DNA of 64,000 nt, from NCBI RefSeq assembly GCF_902459465.1, contig NC_047063.1:24163055-24227054 (forward strand), in the 5' to 3' direction. Numbering within the stretch: the stretch's first letter is position 1; each line of letters opens with the position of its first letter. This DNA comes from Asterias rubens (taxonomy: Eukaryota; Echinodermata; Asteroidea; Forcipulatida; Asteriidae). Below, one piece after another: positions 10,360-23,009 of this stretch. Position numbers and translations under genes: made by a program. Under the pieces are notes generated by a model. It searched no databases and was not told the origin of the DNA. It saw only the letters and a list, made by a program, of their open reading frames with translations.

Positions 10360-10705
10360 TTATTGTCAAAGACAAGTACATGTACATGTATTCTCACTTG
10401 GTGTATCCCAACATAAAATAACAAATCTGTGACAATTTGGACTCAATTGGACATTTAAGTTGCAAGAGAATAACGAATGAAAATATTCCCTTGTTGCACA
10501 AGTTTGTGTGCTTTGATATGCCTATAAAAGAGCTCAGGCCTGAAGTGTTTTAACATTTTTGAGTGAGAAATTACCTCTTTCTCAAAAACTACATCTACAT
10601 TACTTCAGAGTGAATGTTTTATACAAACAACAGCTTTCATAGCTCATTTTTACCAAATAAGTTTTTTTCTAATAATTATTTTGAGGGAGTTACCAATAGT
10701 GACTT
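10360..10705. mobile_element. Family B TTAA MITE, degenerate copy
   Basis: Recognisable blocks are CTCACTTGGTGTATCCCAAC, TGTGTGCTTTGATATGC, GAGAAATTACCTCTTTCTC and the end AGTTACCAATAGTGAC. The order matches the full copy at 4388, inverted. Confidence 0.7.
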
Positions 10706-10848
10706 CACAAAGAGTTAGGACTATAGTCCTAACTTAGGACCAGTTCTTTAGTGATATTACAAACTTAAGGCCAGTCCTAAGTTAGGACGAGTAACCTGTC
10801 CTAACTCGAGATGAGACTGGTCCCAACTCTTTGTGAAATCCACCCCAG
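10700..10848. mobile_element. Palindromic 'TCCTAAGTTAGGAC' MITE
   Basis: Ends TTCACAAAGAGTTAGGAC and CCCAACTCTTTGTGAAAT are inverted copies. Internally CCTAACTTAGGAC and GTCCTAAGTTAGGAC repeat the theme. It abuts the degenerate family B copy. Confidence 0.75.
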
Positions 10849-11613
10849 TGCCTTTTTAAACACTGCTTTCAAATCTCTCCAAAATAAGGCTGTTTGGAAT
10901 TATCATTTTTTAAGAGTTATTCATGCACAAAACCATATACAGTGTGTTGTAATAATGAGTAGTGGTTTAAAAAACATAAACTTGCCTCTGGAAATACAAC
11001 CATGGGAACATAAATGTAATTGTCTGCCATTTTGTGAAGTTTAAAATTTTGTTCTACAAAACAGCAGACCTTGTTCCGTGTATATTGTGATATTCTACAT
11101 TTAAATACATTGTTCCAACCTTATACATCTCATAACAAATGCTATTTAATAGCTCAAAGCGCCCAATCCAAACGCAATGTAAAGCATTCAACCTAAAGGC
11201 AACTATTTTTTTGTTGATTGTATTTACAGATTTTCTTTGAGGTTTCATTTCTTTGAATTGAGAAAAAAAAACTATTGAGGTGTGTCACCTGATGTCCTTG
11301 GAAGCATTCCATGTTGGAAGTATGCCAACGAGAAGCTTTCATAACAGTTATGTGAAAGGTTTATCAAGCTTTTAAAATATTGTGTGACTGTCATCCCGGG
11401 GCCGATCTTTGACGCTTTCAATAGGGCCCCTATAAGCTTTTGTGAGATATTTTTGGTGACACTTTACTGTGACACTTTCAGGTGTGGGTAAATTTGACTA
11501 TTATACATCCAAACTAAACGGTGTTCTCCTGTGGTGTTTACCATATCTCAAAAAAGGCTAAGGCTGGTCTGAATTTACGGCTATGGCTAGGCTAGATTTC
11601 TATGCATCATGTG
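10849..11613. other. Intergenic, no gene recognised
   Basis: AT-rich. Short open frames on either strand show no family signature and no repeat is named. Confidence 0.4.
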
Positions 11614-11997
11614 TTAAAGGAACACGTTGCCTTGGATCGGTTGAGTTGATCTTTGAAACGCAATTGTAACTGTTTGTTATAAAATGCATATGGGTAGAAA
11701 TATGTTCTAAAAGTAGAATACAATGATCCACACAAACATGCGTCGACTAACACGGTCGGCCATTTATGGGAGTCAAATTGTTGACGGTCGGCCATTTATG
11801 GGAGTCAAATTGTTGACTCCCATAAATGGCCGACCGTGTTAGTTCGCAAAGTAAAAGGAAAACCACGCAATTTCGAGGCACATTTTGTGTGGATAATTGC
11901 GTTCTACTTTTAAAACATATTTCCAACCATTATGCATTACATAAATAAAACGCTTTATAGACCAACTTGTCCGATCCAAAGCATAGTGTTCCTTTAA
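11614..11997. mobile_element. TTAA-flanked palindromic MITE, family A, full copy
   Basis: It begins TTAAAGGAACACGTTGCC and ends in the inverse, ...GTGTTCCTTTAA. The centre is a near-perfect palindrome of CGGTCGGCCATTTATGGGAG, here partly duplicated. Other copies or fragments are at 22211, 29594, 30000, 50155 and 52831. Confidence 0.85.
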
Positions 11998-12898
11998 GGT
12001 ATAGGACGCCCCTTAGCAACACCCTTAGCAGTAGCCGTACCTTACGGTACCTATTCGAATGGTAACTACCTGTATATTGTAGTTGGGTGTGATCTGTGAG
12101 GAGTACATACGGTTTCCCAGTGATTCCATACATCATACATGGTTTAATTGTCCGCAGTGACATGTGAGGCTACGCATCAACAGTTGTTTTTGTATATTAT
12201 TACAAAGTAAATAATTATATTTTTATACTTAAAAAATTATCATAATAGTGGTATGAAATAAATGTCTATTGAAACAACAACTATTTGTGTAATATTTCCT
12301 TGCTTTCAACTCTCAGCCATTTTTTTGTTTTTTTTATGTGTACTTATGTTTCTAATTTGAATAAACATAAAACAAAAGGTCATAACGAATACATTTCAAT
12401 TTAATAGCCTTCGAAACGTCAGGAAATAAAACTATTTTTCATTTGGTACAACGGTCCATTGGGTTGACAAGTTGTTTGCAACAACTAAATCTAATTTCTC
12501 ACATTTGTAATTTTATTTCATTCTTAACACTCAAATATTGGAGCTGTACGTGTACATGAAATCACCGGTTCTGAAAATCAAGTGCCTGTCTTTTTCGCAT
12601 AATACAGGGGACATGGTCTATTAAACAAACAACGAGAAAAACGCCTTTTCATGGGACGAATGGCAGAGGGCGCACTAACAAAAGACGCTCCATGCCATAG
12701 TCACCTGGAATTGGTATTTTTGTCAAAATAAAGCTTTTGTCACTAAAAAATGTCTTTTGAGTGGAATACGAATAAACAAATAACTAAGGTTTAAAAAAAA
12801 TTAGTTTCCATTTTATTTACAAATTTGAAAATAAGCCCGACCCGATAGGGCGCTGTTCGTGACGTCAATCGAGGGGCGATGAATCGCATGCAGTGCCA
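11998..12898. other. Intergenic, no gene recognised
   Basis: AT-rich sequence with no supported gene or repeat. It forms the left flank of the large foldback element. Confidence 0.4.
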
Positions 12899-13039
12899 AC
12901 GCAAGATCGTAGATGTTAGTTTCCAAACGCCAGGAGTCGATCGTTACACGTGAAAAGGATCCGAAATAACCACACTGGTAAGAACGCTTTTAGACTTGAC
13001 CAAGTCCGTCCAGAATTTGTCTTGTTGCGAGTCGATCGG

Positions 13040-16000
13040 ACCCACTGCAGGGGTACATACGTATCACTCTCCACGTTGCAAAACTTCTCAACACGAACGT
13101 ACGTTATCATTCAAGTTAAGGCCAATCAAAGACTGGTCTATTCCCTTTCAGTACACAAGAGATTCATCTAGTTCTGCTGATTTTATTATATTTTTATGAA
13201 GCTGTCTGGTATTTATTTCAGATTTTTAAATATTTAAGACCGAGAGTCCCCCTAAAATTGCTTCATATACTGTGACAAGTCACTGTGCCGTGCGTACAGT
13301 TTAAGATTTCATTTTATCATAATTTGATAAAGCTCCATTGTATTTATTTTAGATTATTGAAAATTAAAGAGCACGCGAGTCCGTTTGCAGCATAGGCTAC
13401 TGTGCGTGTGTAAACAACGTACACCGCTGTGTGCACAGTTTACGATTTCATCAACGCCACGGGTCGATTTGTAAAACGGTTTATCAATACGATATTATTC
13501 AAATTAGACCAATCAAAGACTGGCATTACCTAAACAAAGCATTCATGTAGCATTACTGATTTTATCATAATTCTAAAAAGCTCCGCTATATTTATTTCAG
13601 ATTTTTGAAAATTACACACGACGAGTCCCTTTGCAGCATACTTTGCGTGTGTATACAACACCGCTGTGCGCACAGTTTAAGATTTCATCAACGCCACGGG
13701 TCGATTTGTAAAACAGTTTATCAACACGTTATCATTCAAACGAAGCCAATCAAAGACTGTCATTACCTAAACAAAGCATTCATGTAGCATTACTGATTTT
13801 ATCATAATTTTATAAAGCTCCGTTATATTGATTTCAGATTTCTGAAAATTACACACCACGAGTCTCTTTGCAGCACACTGTGCGCGTGTACTACACTGCT
13901 GTGCGCACAGTTTAAGATTTCATCAACGCCACGGGTCGATTTGTAAAACGGTTTATCAATACGTTATCATTCGAACGAAGCCAATCAAAGACTGTCATTA
14001 CCTAAACAAAGCATTCATGTAGCATTACTGAATTTATCATAATTTTATAAAGCTCCGTTATATTTATTTCAGATTTCTGAAAATTACACACTACGAGTCC
14101 CTTTGCAGCATACTGTGCGCATGTACTACACTGCTGTGCGCACAGTTTTAAATTTCATCAACGCCACGGGTCGATTTGTAAAACAGTTTATCAACATGTT
14201 ATCATTTAAACGAAGCCAATCCAAGACGGTCATTACCTAAACAAAGCATTCATGTAGCATTACTGATTTTATCATAATTTTATAAAGCTCCGTTATATTG
14301 ATTTCAGATTTTTGAAAATTACTCACCACGAGTCCCTTTGCAGCATAGTTTGCATGTGTACATCGCTGCTGTGCGTACAGTTAACGATTTCATCAACGCC
14401 ACGGGTCGGTTTGTAAAACGGTTTATCAATACGTTTTTATTCAAACAAAGCCAATCAATGACTGTCATTACCTAAACAAAGCATTCATGTAGCATTACTG
14501 TTTTTATCATAATTTTATAAAGCTCCGTTATATTTATTTCAGAGTTTTGAAAATTACACACGACGAGTCCCTTTGCAGCATACTGTGCGCGTGTACTACA
14601 CTGCTGTGCGCACAGTTTAAGATTTCATCAACGCCACGGGTCGATTTGTAAAACAGTTTATCAATACGGTATCATTCAAATTATGCAAAACAAAGACTGG
14701 CATTAACCAAACAAAGGATTCATGTAGCATTACTGATTTTATCATAATTTTATGCAGCTCCGTCATATTTATTTCCGATTTTTGAAAATTACACACCACG
14801 AGTCCCTTTGCAGCATACTGTGCGCGTGTACTACACTAACACTGCTATGCGTACAGTTAACGATTTCATCAACGCCACGGGTCGATATGTAAATCGGTTT
14901 ATCAATACGGTATCATTCAAATTAGACAATCAAAGACTGGCATTACCTAAACAAAGCATTAATGTAGCATTACTGATTTTATCATAATTTTATAATGCTC
15001 CATTATATTTGTTTCAGTTTTTCGAAAATTACACACCACGAGTCCCTTTGCAGCATACTTTATGGTGTACATCACTGCTGTGCGTCAATTTACAATTTCA
15101 TCAACGCCACGGGTCGATATGTAAATCGGTTTATCAATACGTTATCATTCAAACGAAGCCAATCAAAGACTGCCAGTACCTAAACAAAACATTCATGTAG
15201 CATTACTGATTTTATTATAATTTTATAAAGCTCCGTTATAGATATTTCGGATTTCTGAAAATTACACACTACGAGTCCCTTTGCAGCATACTGTGCGTGT
15301 GTACTACACTGCTGTGCGCACAGTTTTAAATTTCATCAACGCCACGGGTCGATTTGTAAAACAGTTTATCAACATGTTATCATTTAAACGAAGCCAATCC
15401 AAGACTGTCATTACCTATACAAAGCATTCATATAGCATTACTGATTTTATCATAATTTTATAAAGCTCCGTTATATTTATTTTAGATTTTTGAAAATTAC
15501 GCACCACGAGTCCCTTTGCAGCATACTTTGTACGTGTACTACACTGCTGTGTGCACAGTTTAATATTTCATCAACGCCACGGGTCGATTTGTAAAAAAAC
15601 AGTTTATCAACACGTTATTGTACAAACGAAGCCAATCAAAGACTGCCAGTACTCAAACAAAGCATTTATGTAGCATTACTGATTTTATCATAATTTTATA
15701 AAGCTCCGTTATGTTCATTTCAGAGTTTTGAAAATTACACACGACGAGTCCCTTTGCAGCATACTTTGTACGTGTACTACACTGCTGTGCGTACAGTTTA
15801 AGATTTCATCAACGCCACGGGTCGATTTGTAAAACAGTTTATAAACACGTTATCATTCAAACGAAGCCAATCAAAGACTGTCATTACCTAAACAAAGCAT
15901 TCATGTAGCATTACTGATTTTATCATAATTTTATAAAGCTCCGTTATATTTATTTCAGATTTTTGAAAATTACACACCACGAGTCCCTTTGCAGCATACT

Positions 16001-16560
16001 TTGTACGTGTACTACACTGCTGTGCGTACAGTTTAAGATTTCATCAACGCCACGGGTCGATTTATAAAACAGTTTATCAACATGTTATTGTTCAAACGAA
16101 GCCAATCCAAGACTGCCAGTACTCAAACAAAGCATTCATGTAGCATTACTGATTTAATCATAATTTTATTAAGCTCTGTTATATTTATTTCAGATTTTTG
16201 AAAATTACACACCACGAGTCCCTTTGCAGCATACTTTGTACGTGTACTACACTGCTGTGCGCACAGTTTAAGATTTCATCAACGCCACGGGCCGATTTGA
16301 AAAATCGATTTATCAACACAGTACTTTTCAAACGAAGCCAATCAAATACTTTCATTCCCTTAACAAAGTATTCATGTAGCATTACTGATTTTATCATGTT
16401 TTTGTAAAGCTTCATTATATTTATGTCAGATTTTTGAAAATTAAAGACCACGAGTCCCTTTGCAGCGTATTGTGCGTGTGTACAACACTGCTGTGCGCAC
16501 AGTTTAAGATTTCACCAACGATTTGTGGAACAGTTTATCGAAAGGACCCGCCCTTTGATG
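13040..16560 (+). repeat. ~236-bp tandem array, left foldback arm
   Basis: Each unit contains TTTCATCAACGCCACGGGTC, CCAATCAAAGACTG, CATGTAGCATTACTGATTTT, AAAGCTCCGTTATATTTATT and GAGTCCCTTTGCAGCATACT. About 13 units are near full length; the outermost and innermost are more diverged or truncated. Open frames of 60-90 codons inside are repeat shadows. Confidence 0.93.
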
Positions 16561-18214
16561 GTCGTTCGCTGATCGTCCTACAACTTACACGAATGTAGAA
16601 AACGATTGCTGGTGATGGACTGGAAGCAATGGTTTGCATGTATTCAATTCCAAATAATATGAAACAAACAACTTAACTTATATCTAAACTGAAGACACGC
16701 CGTTTTGTTTCTCTTGTGAATGGGAGTAAGACAACATTTATTGAATTTAGCAAAACGAGTATAATGAAGTTTAAGAACAATCTGTTAATATAAAACAATA
16801 AAAGCAGTGAAAAGAGTTAACAACTGTTTTAAGCATTTGCAAGTTTCGACGAGTAACAAATATAATGGCAAGTTAATCCATTAATTTTGTTATGTGCATG
16901 GTGTTTATACTCGTAAAGTTCACCACTCAAAAACTTAACAATTCATCCATTAGAGATAGCATTCAAGTTCGCTGGAGTTTCTTGAAGGGTGTGTCTTTTC
17001 ATTTAAACTCATTTTTGGCCAGTCATTTTTTGGATTGTGCAATGTAAAACATAACACTTGGTTAAAAAGTTGCTTCCTTTATTATTTAGGTTTTTTGGTC
17101 AAATGTTGCAAATGAGCAGTCAATTTTATTTTCATGCGTTCGAATTCAAGCTGTTTTGCCTCTCCAGTTGTTACTGCGTTTCAAATTCAAAATTCGGCCA
17201 TTCAATTTTGTTTTGAGTCGAGTCAAATTCCTGTAGCACTCTGTTCAATGTAGCGTACCGTCATTCTTGTTCGTGACACAACCACCTCAAGAAGCGTCTG
17301 CGAATTTGAATGCTGCTTTGATGAATTTTAAATTGAATGATTATTTTGTTAAATCGAATGCAACATTACCATTAGGCCAAAAATTACAGTTGAACAACAT
17401 TTGCCAAGATACCTGTCGCACAATTTTTTTTTTTTAGGTAAGTCTTGGTCATTTTCCATTACATACACCTCCCCCCCCCCACCAACCCCCAAAATAAATA
17501 CAAAATGAATGAATAAATATAGGATGGATTCTCCATTTCAAAAGGTTGCGCTCGATCTAAAATTGAATGCAGTACCTACCGTACCTACCAGTACTCGGAA
17601 AATGAGTAAATGACGCTGTCAAATTTGCTGCATTGTCTCCACGGTTATTATTAGACCGTGGGATTCATCATCAAAAAGGGCGCTAGTTTTCGAGTTATCT
17701 GCAACTACCTAAACTTTTCCCCCAGATTTACTTATGGTAGACTTTCATAAAATGTTAAAGTTGTCAAGGGTAAAACTTGCACAGTAATGAGTTGTTTTAG
17801 TTAGAAATTAATTACAAGAAAAAAGCGCCCTCTGTGGTCGAAACTGGAGAACGGTGCTCAAACTGTATGGGCAAATCAATACGGCACAAACGAATTGGGA
17901 AGTTACCGGATAATTTATTTTAGTGTCCTTTACAGGTTAACAGCTTTTTTCGCCAGATCTCAATTTAATTATTATAATTTACGAAAATATTAAAAGGTTT
18001 GTTATTCTGTACACCATTAATTTCCCCCAAAGTGTTTTTCAATTGTTTGAATTACTGTCACCCACAAACAGGCTTTAATTAAATCTAAATTAAATAGTAA
18101 TTTGAAAGGAAATAGAAGGATATTGTATATACAAGAGATACACATTTTTATTTTCTCACCATTTTTTGGTGTATTTCTTTCTTCTCTTCAGATGCCACAT
18201 TTGTGGTATAAAAA
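16561..18214. other. Unique core of the large foldback element
   Basis: Single-copy AT-rich sequence between the two arrays. It has no open frame above 60 codons and no recognisable domain. It includes a C-rich run at about 17470-17490. It could be the remnant of a former coding core or simple spacer. Confidence 0.6.
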
Positions 18215-20930
18215 TCATAAATAAATCTGACGGAGCGTTAACAGAAATACATTATAAAATCAGTAATGCTACAAGATTGCTTTGTTAAGGTAATGGCAGT
18301 CTTTGATTGGCTTCGTTTGAACAATAACTGTTTTATCTATCGACCCGTGGCGTTGATGAAATCTTAAAGTGTACGCACAGCAGTGTGGTACACATACAAA
18401 GTATGCTGCAAAGGGACTCGAGGTGTGTAATTTTCAAAAATCTGAAATAAATATAACGGAGCTTTATAAAATTATGATAAAATCAGTAATGCTACATGAA
18501 TGCTTTGTTTAGGTAATGACAGTCTTTGATTGGCTTCGTTTGAATGATAACGTGTTTATAAACTGTTTTACAAATCGACCCGTGGCGTTGATGAAATCTT
18601 AAACTGTACGCACAGCAGTGTAGTACACGTACAAAGTATGCTGCAAAGGGACTCGTGGTGTGTAATTTTCAAAAATTTGAAATAAATATAACGGAGCTTT
18701 ATAAAATTATGATTAAATCAGTAATGCTACATGAATGCTTTGTTTGAGTACTGGCAGTCTTGGATTGGCTTCGTTTGAACAATAACATGTTGATAAACTG
18801 TTTTATAAATCGACCCGTGGCGTTGATGAAATCTTAAACTGTACGCACAGCAGTGTAGTACACGTACAAAGTATGCTGCAAAGGGACTCGTGGTGTGTAA
18901 TTTTCAAAAATCTGAAATAAATACAACGGAGCTTTATAAAATTATGGTTAAATCAGTAATGCTACATGCATGCTTTGTTTGAGTACTGGCAGTCTTGGAT
19001 TGGCTTCGTTTGAACAATAACATGTTGATAAACTGTTTTATAAATCGACCCGTGGCGTTGATGAAATCTTAAAGTGTACGCACAGCAGTGTAGTACACGT
19101 ACAAAGTATGCTGCAAAGGGAATCGTGGTGTGTTATTTTCAAAAATCAGAAATAAATGTAACGGAGCTTTATAAAACTATGATAAAAACAGTAATGCTAC
19201 ATGAATGCTTTGTTTAGGTAATGACAGTCATTGATTGGCTTTGTTTGAATAAAAACGTATTGATAAACCGTTTTACAAACCGACCCGTGGCGTTGATGAA
19301 ATCGTTAACTGTACGCACAGCAGCGATGTACACATGCAAACTATGCTGCAAAGGGACTCGTGGTGAGTAATTTTCAAAAATCTGAAATCAATATAACGGA
19401 GCTTTATAAAATTATGATAAAATCAGTAATGCTACATGAATGCTTTGTTTAGGTAATGACCGTCTTGGATTGGCTTCGTTTAAATGATAACATGTTGATA
19501 AACTGTTTTACAAATCGACCCGTGGCGTTGATGAAATTTAAAACTGTGCGCACAGCAGTGTAGTACATGCGCACAGTATGCTGCAAAGGGACTCGTAGTG
19601 TGTAATTTTCAGAAATCTGAAATAAATATAACGGAGCTTTATAAAATTATGATAAAATCAGTATTGCTACATGAATGCTTTGTTTGAGTACTGGCAGTCT
19701 TGGATTGGCTTCGTTTGAATGATAACGTATTGATAAACCGATTTACATATCGACCCGTGGCGTTGATGAAATTGTAAATTGACGCACAGCAGTGATGTAC
19801 ACCATAAAGTATGCTGCAAAGGGACTCGTTGTGTGTAGTTTTCAAAAATCTGAAACAAATATAATGGAGGTTTATACAAATATGATAAAATCAGTAATGC
19901 TACATGAATGCTTTGTTTAGGTAATGAGAGTCTTTGATTGGTCTAATTTGAATGATACCGAATTGATACACCGATTTACAAATCGACCCGTGGCGTTGAA
20001 ATCTTAAACTGTGCGCACAGCAGTGTAGTACACGCGCACAGTATGCTGCAAAGGGACTCGTGGTGTGTAATTTTCAAAAATCTGAAATAAATATAACGGA
20101 GCTTTATAAAATTATGATTAAATCAGTAATGCTACATGAATGCTTTGTTTGAGTACTGGCAGTCTTGGATTGGCTTCGTTTGAACAATAACATGTTGATA
20201 AACTGTTTTATAAATCGACCCGTGGCGTTGATGAAATCTTAAGCTGTACACACAGCAGTGTAGTACACGTACAAAGTATGCTGCAAAGGGACTCGTGGTG
20301 TGTAATTTTCAAAAATCTGAAATAAACGGAGCTTTATAAAATTATGATTAAATCAGTAGTGCTACATGAATCCTTTGTTTGGTTAATGCCGGTCTTTGTT
20401 AGGCACAATTTGAATGATACCGTATTGATAAACTGTTTTACAAATCGACCCGTGGCGTTGATGAAATCTTAAACTGTGCGCACAGCGGTGTTGGATACAC
20501 ACGAACAGTAGCCTATGCTGCGACAGGACTCGCGTGGTCTTTAATTTTCAAAAATCTGAAATAAATATAATGGAGCTTCATAAAATTATGATAAAATCAG
20601 TAATGCTACATGAATGCTTTGTTTAGGGACTGGCAGGCTTTGATTGGTTTCGTTTGAACAATAACGTGTTGATAAACTGTTTTTACAGATCGACCCGTGG
20701 CGTTGATGAAATCGTAAACTGATGCACACGCACAGTATGCTGCAAAGGGACTCCTGGTCTTAAATTTTTAAAAATCTGAAATAAATGTAATGGAGTTTTA
20801 TAAAAATACGATAAAATCAGTAATGACACAGGAATCCTTTGTATAGGTAATGGCAGTCTTTGATTAGTTTAATCTGAAGAATACCGTATTGATAAACCGT
20901 TTTTAACAAATCATACCCTTTTAGTTGATG
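18215..20930 (-). repeat. ~236-bp tandem array, right foldback arm
   Basis: The same unit as the left arm on the opposite strand (GACCCGTGGCGTTGATGAAA recurs about every 236 bp). Adjacent units share variants such as GAGTACTGGCAGTCTTGG, showing local homogenisation within the array. Units toward the outer right end are more decayed. Confidence 0.93.
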
Positions 20931-21389
20931 AAGAGTTTGTATTCTGTGGATACGCATTGCTTTGTTGTATATTTAAAAATCTTGAAATATACTTTAAAAA
21001 TCAGCAATACATGACCCCTTTGTATATTAATGGTTGTGAATAAAAATAAATAAACTAAATGTCTGAACTTTAGAGCGAAACTCCAAAATATCGGTGTATC
21101 TACCATACAAAAAAACACAAACAAATCTTAGGGAGAAAAAGCTCAAGGAATGGTAGCGAGTCTACGTATTGCTGCTCCGTTTGACGACTACTGATTACAT
21201 CGGATCCTTTCGAGTAGCGATCGACTCCTGGCGTTTGGAAACTAACATCTACCACGCAAGATAGTGACCCTTGGCGCAATCTAAAAACATGCCCTCAAAG
21301 TTGAAACAATAATTTATTATCTGATTTTTTTTTACACGTTAGGCAAATGCTCCTTTATGTTCGTTACGTCTTTCAGGTACCTTCATCGA

Positions 21390-21820
21390 CTTCCCTACTA
21401 GCTGGAAAAAGTGTTGGGAAGGCGTCATGTTTAGAAAAGAACTTTTCTCTTCATGTCAAAATGTGTAGTGCTCGAAGTGTTTGCTGCACAGCGCTGGAAA
21501 AGACGTTGGACCGGACCACTTTGCAAACTGACCCGATCTTAAGTTGTTTTGCTGCATCCATCAGCAATACATCCATCAGCAATACACCTGGTCGACATTG
21601 CCGGAAAATGCAAGAAAAATACTTTGTCGAAACGTACAAACTCACGACTGGGGCTTACAAAAAGAGGTAGGCGGTGTCACATCTACATAACTTTATTTAT
21701 TTTCTAAACATATAAATCGTTAAAAACAATTACTCAAAAAAATATTATTGTTCAGAAACATATACTCTAATGTTTGAAGAAAAAAATATATATTTCCAGG
21801 TGACTTTAATATAGGGCTAC
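21390..21820. repeat. Interspersed repeat shared with 34265-34730, copy 1
   Basis: Direct-orientation copies share CTTCATGTCAAAATGTGTA, GTTTTGCTGCATCCA, CAATACACCTGG..GACATTGCCG, then CGTTAAAAACAATTACTC and AACATATACTCTAATGTTTG. Open frames through it carry stops in the other copy. No transposon superfamily recognised. Confidence 0.75.
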
Positions 21821-22210
21821 CCCTTCATTTTCTTGTGAGTTTTGATTTTTGTCTTCCTAGCCAATCACGAGTACGAGTATGGATACCTAGTATAGTATAC
21901 TATTATAGTACGAGCACTGAAATAAACCATGGAGGAATTCTACCTCCATGAATAAACCAACTTGTAAACATGTCAATAAATTAAGGGAATGTTTGTTGTA
22001 ATGAAACCAAAAAGGCGTTTAAAAAAATTAATGTTCAGTCAGGATTTGAGTCTGAGATTGCTAATGAGGCTTGTTGCAACGATTCAGTCTCTATTTTAAG
22101 CGTTGGATTACACTGGGGTTTTTTTTCTCATCGTTGTTACTAGTTTTTGCCATGTACTCGTCTTTTGTTTCAAACTATTAGTGTTTTGTGTGTGCGTGTG
22201 TTTGTGTGTA

Positions 22211-22600
22211 TTAAAGGACGTACCACGTTGCCTTGGATCGGTCGAGTTGGTCTTTGAAAAGTGTTTGAAACCGTTTGTTTTAAAGTGCATGGGTAGAAAG
22301 ATGTTATAAAAGTAGAATACAATGATCCACATGCAAACATGCATTTGAAATTGCACGGTTTTCCTTGTACCTTATCGACTATCACGGTCGGCCATTTACG
22401 GGAGTCAAATTTTTGACTCCCATAAATGGCCGACCGTGTTAGTTTGCACAGTAAAAGGAAAACTACGCAATTTCGAGCAAATTTGTGTGGATCATTGTAT
22501 TCTACTTTTAAAACATCTTTCCAACCATATGCAATTTATAAAAAACGGTTACAGCGCTTTTTATAGACAAATCGTTCGATCACACAGGCAAGGTAGTCCT
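22211..22600. mobile_element. Family A TTAA MITE, copy 2
   Basis: It begins TTAAAGGACGTACCACGTTG and has the central palindrome ACGGTCGGCCATTTACGGGA with its inverse. The right end is degenerate. Confidence 0.75.
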
Positions 22601-22934
22601 CTACACGTATTAATTTTTCAAATTGGCGCGGCGTATGAAGCAGTACAAGTAGGCCAAGTACATTTTTTGCAATGCCCATGATCGCCAAAAAAATTAATGT
22701 ACATTATTGTGACCGACCCAGGAACATGATTTCTGTTTCTCTCCTTAACCTTTTCTAGGGAACCAAGTCAGCGCGCGATCGTAGAAATAAATTTACATAA
22801 TAATACCAAATAATATAACATTGATTCACGTGCAATTACATTCTGCCGCAAGCTGCTCATAATAACGTTCACGCCATACGATTCCGCAATACACAAAGGC
22901 AGAAAAAAAACATGAAAATTAAAGTGAATTCATC
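22601..22934. other. Upstream region of the first candidate LAPTM-like first exon
   Basis: AT-rich, no named repeat. A promoter would have to lie here if the exon at 22935 is a true 5' exon, but I see no clear TATA or initiator. Confidence 0.35.
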
Positions 22935-23009
22935 ATGGCAATCGTGATGGGATGTTGCTGCTTCCCTAATACGCGAAGTGGGACGATAGCGTCTGCTATT
23001 TACACCCTG
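22935..23009 (+). CDS. Candidate alternative first coding exon of the LAPTM-like gene (exon 1a)
   Basis: ATG opens a 25-codon exon ending at donor GTAAGTGTAG in phase 0; the peptide begins MAIVMGCCCFPNTRSGTIAS and ends AIYTL. It is 76% identical in DNA and 19/25 in protein to the exon at 27241, with the same length, phase and donor. Seven codons differ only synonymously, which argues for selection on the protein. The Cys cluster followed by RSGT is typical of the cytosolic N-terminus before TM1 in LAPTM/Mtp proteins. No further exon of a separate paralogue lies between the two, so alternative first exons are the simplest reading; a truncated duplicate is the alternative. Confidence 0.75.

Larger units (their letters stand above)
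12908..21253. mobile_element. Large foldback transposon with tandem-repeat arms
   Basis: The outer ends are inverted: left GTAGATGTTAGTTTCCAAAC continuing to CGATCG, right the exact complement. ACGCAAGAT stands directly outside both ends (12899-12907 and 21254-21262), a 9-bp target-site duplication. Each arm is a tandem array of a ~236-bp unit, about 13 units on the left in one orientation and about 11-12 on the right in the other, around a unique core of roughly 1.65 kb. No open frame resembles a transposase, so the copy is non-autonomous. The design matches Drosophila Foldback and sea urchin TU elements; a 9-bp duplication fits FB or Mutator-like transposases. Family assignment is inference. 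Confidence 0.85.

Noticed and set aside
13040-16560. Regular repeats considered as a CRISPR-like array or rDNA spacer
   Set aside because: The whole 236-bp unit repeats, with no alternating unique spacers and no rRNA sequence; inverted duplication with target duplications identifies a transposon.
13605-20930. Many 60-90-codon open frames recurring in the arrays
   Set aside because: They recur once per ~236-bp unit on both strands with different breaks; they are shadows of the foldback repeat.
21347-21670. 107-codon plus-strand frame with several Cys
   Set aside because: It lies in a dispersed repeat whose other copy at 34265 is broken in this frame, so selection on a protein is not supported.
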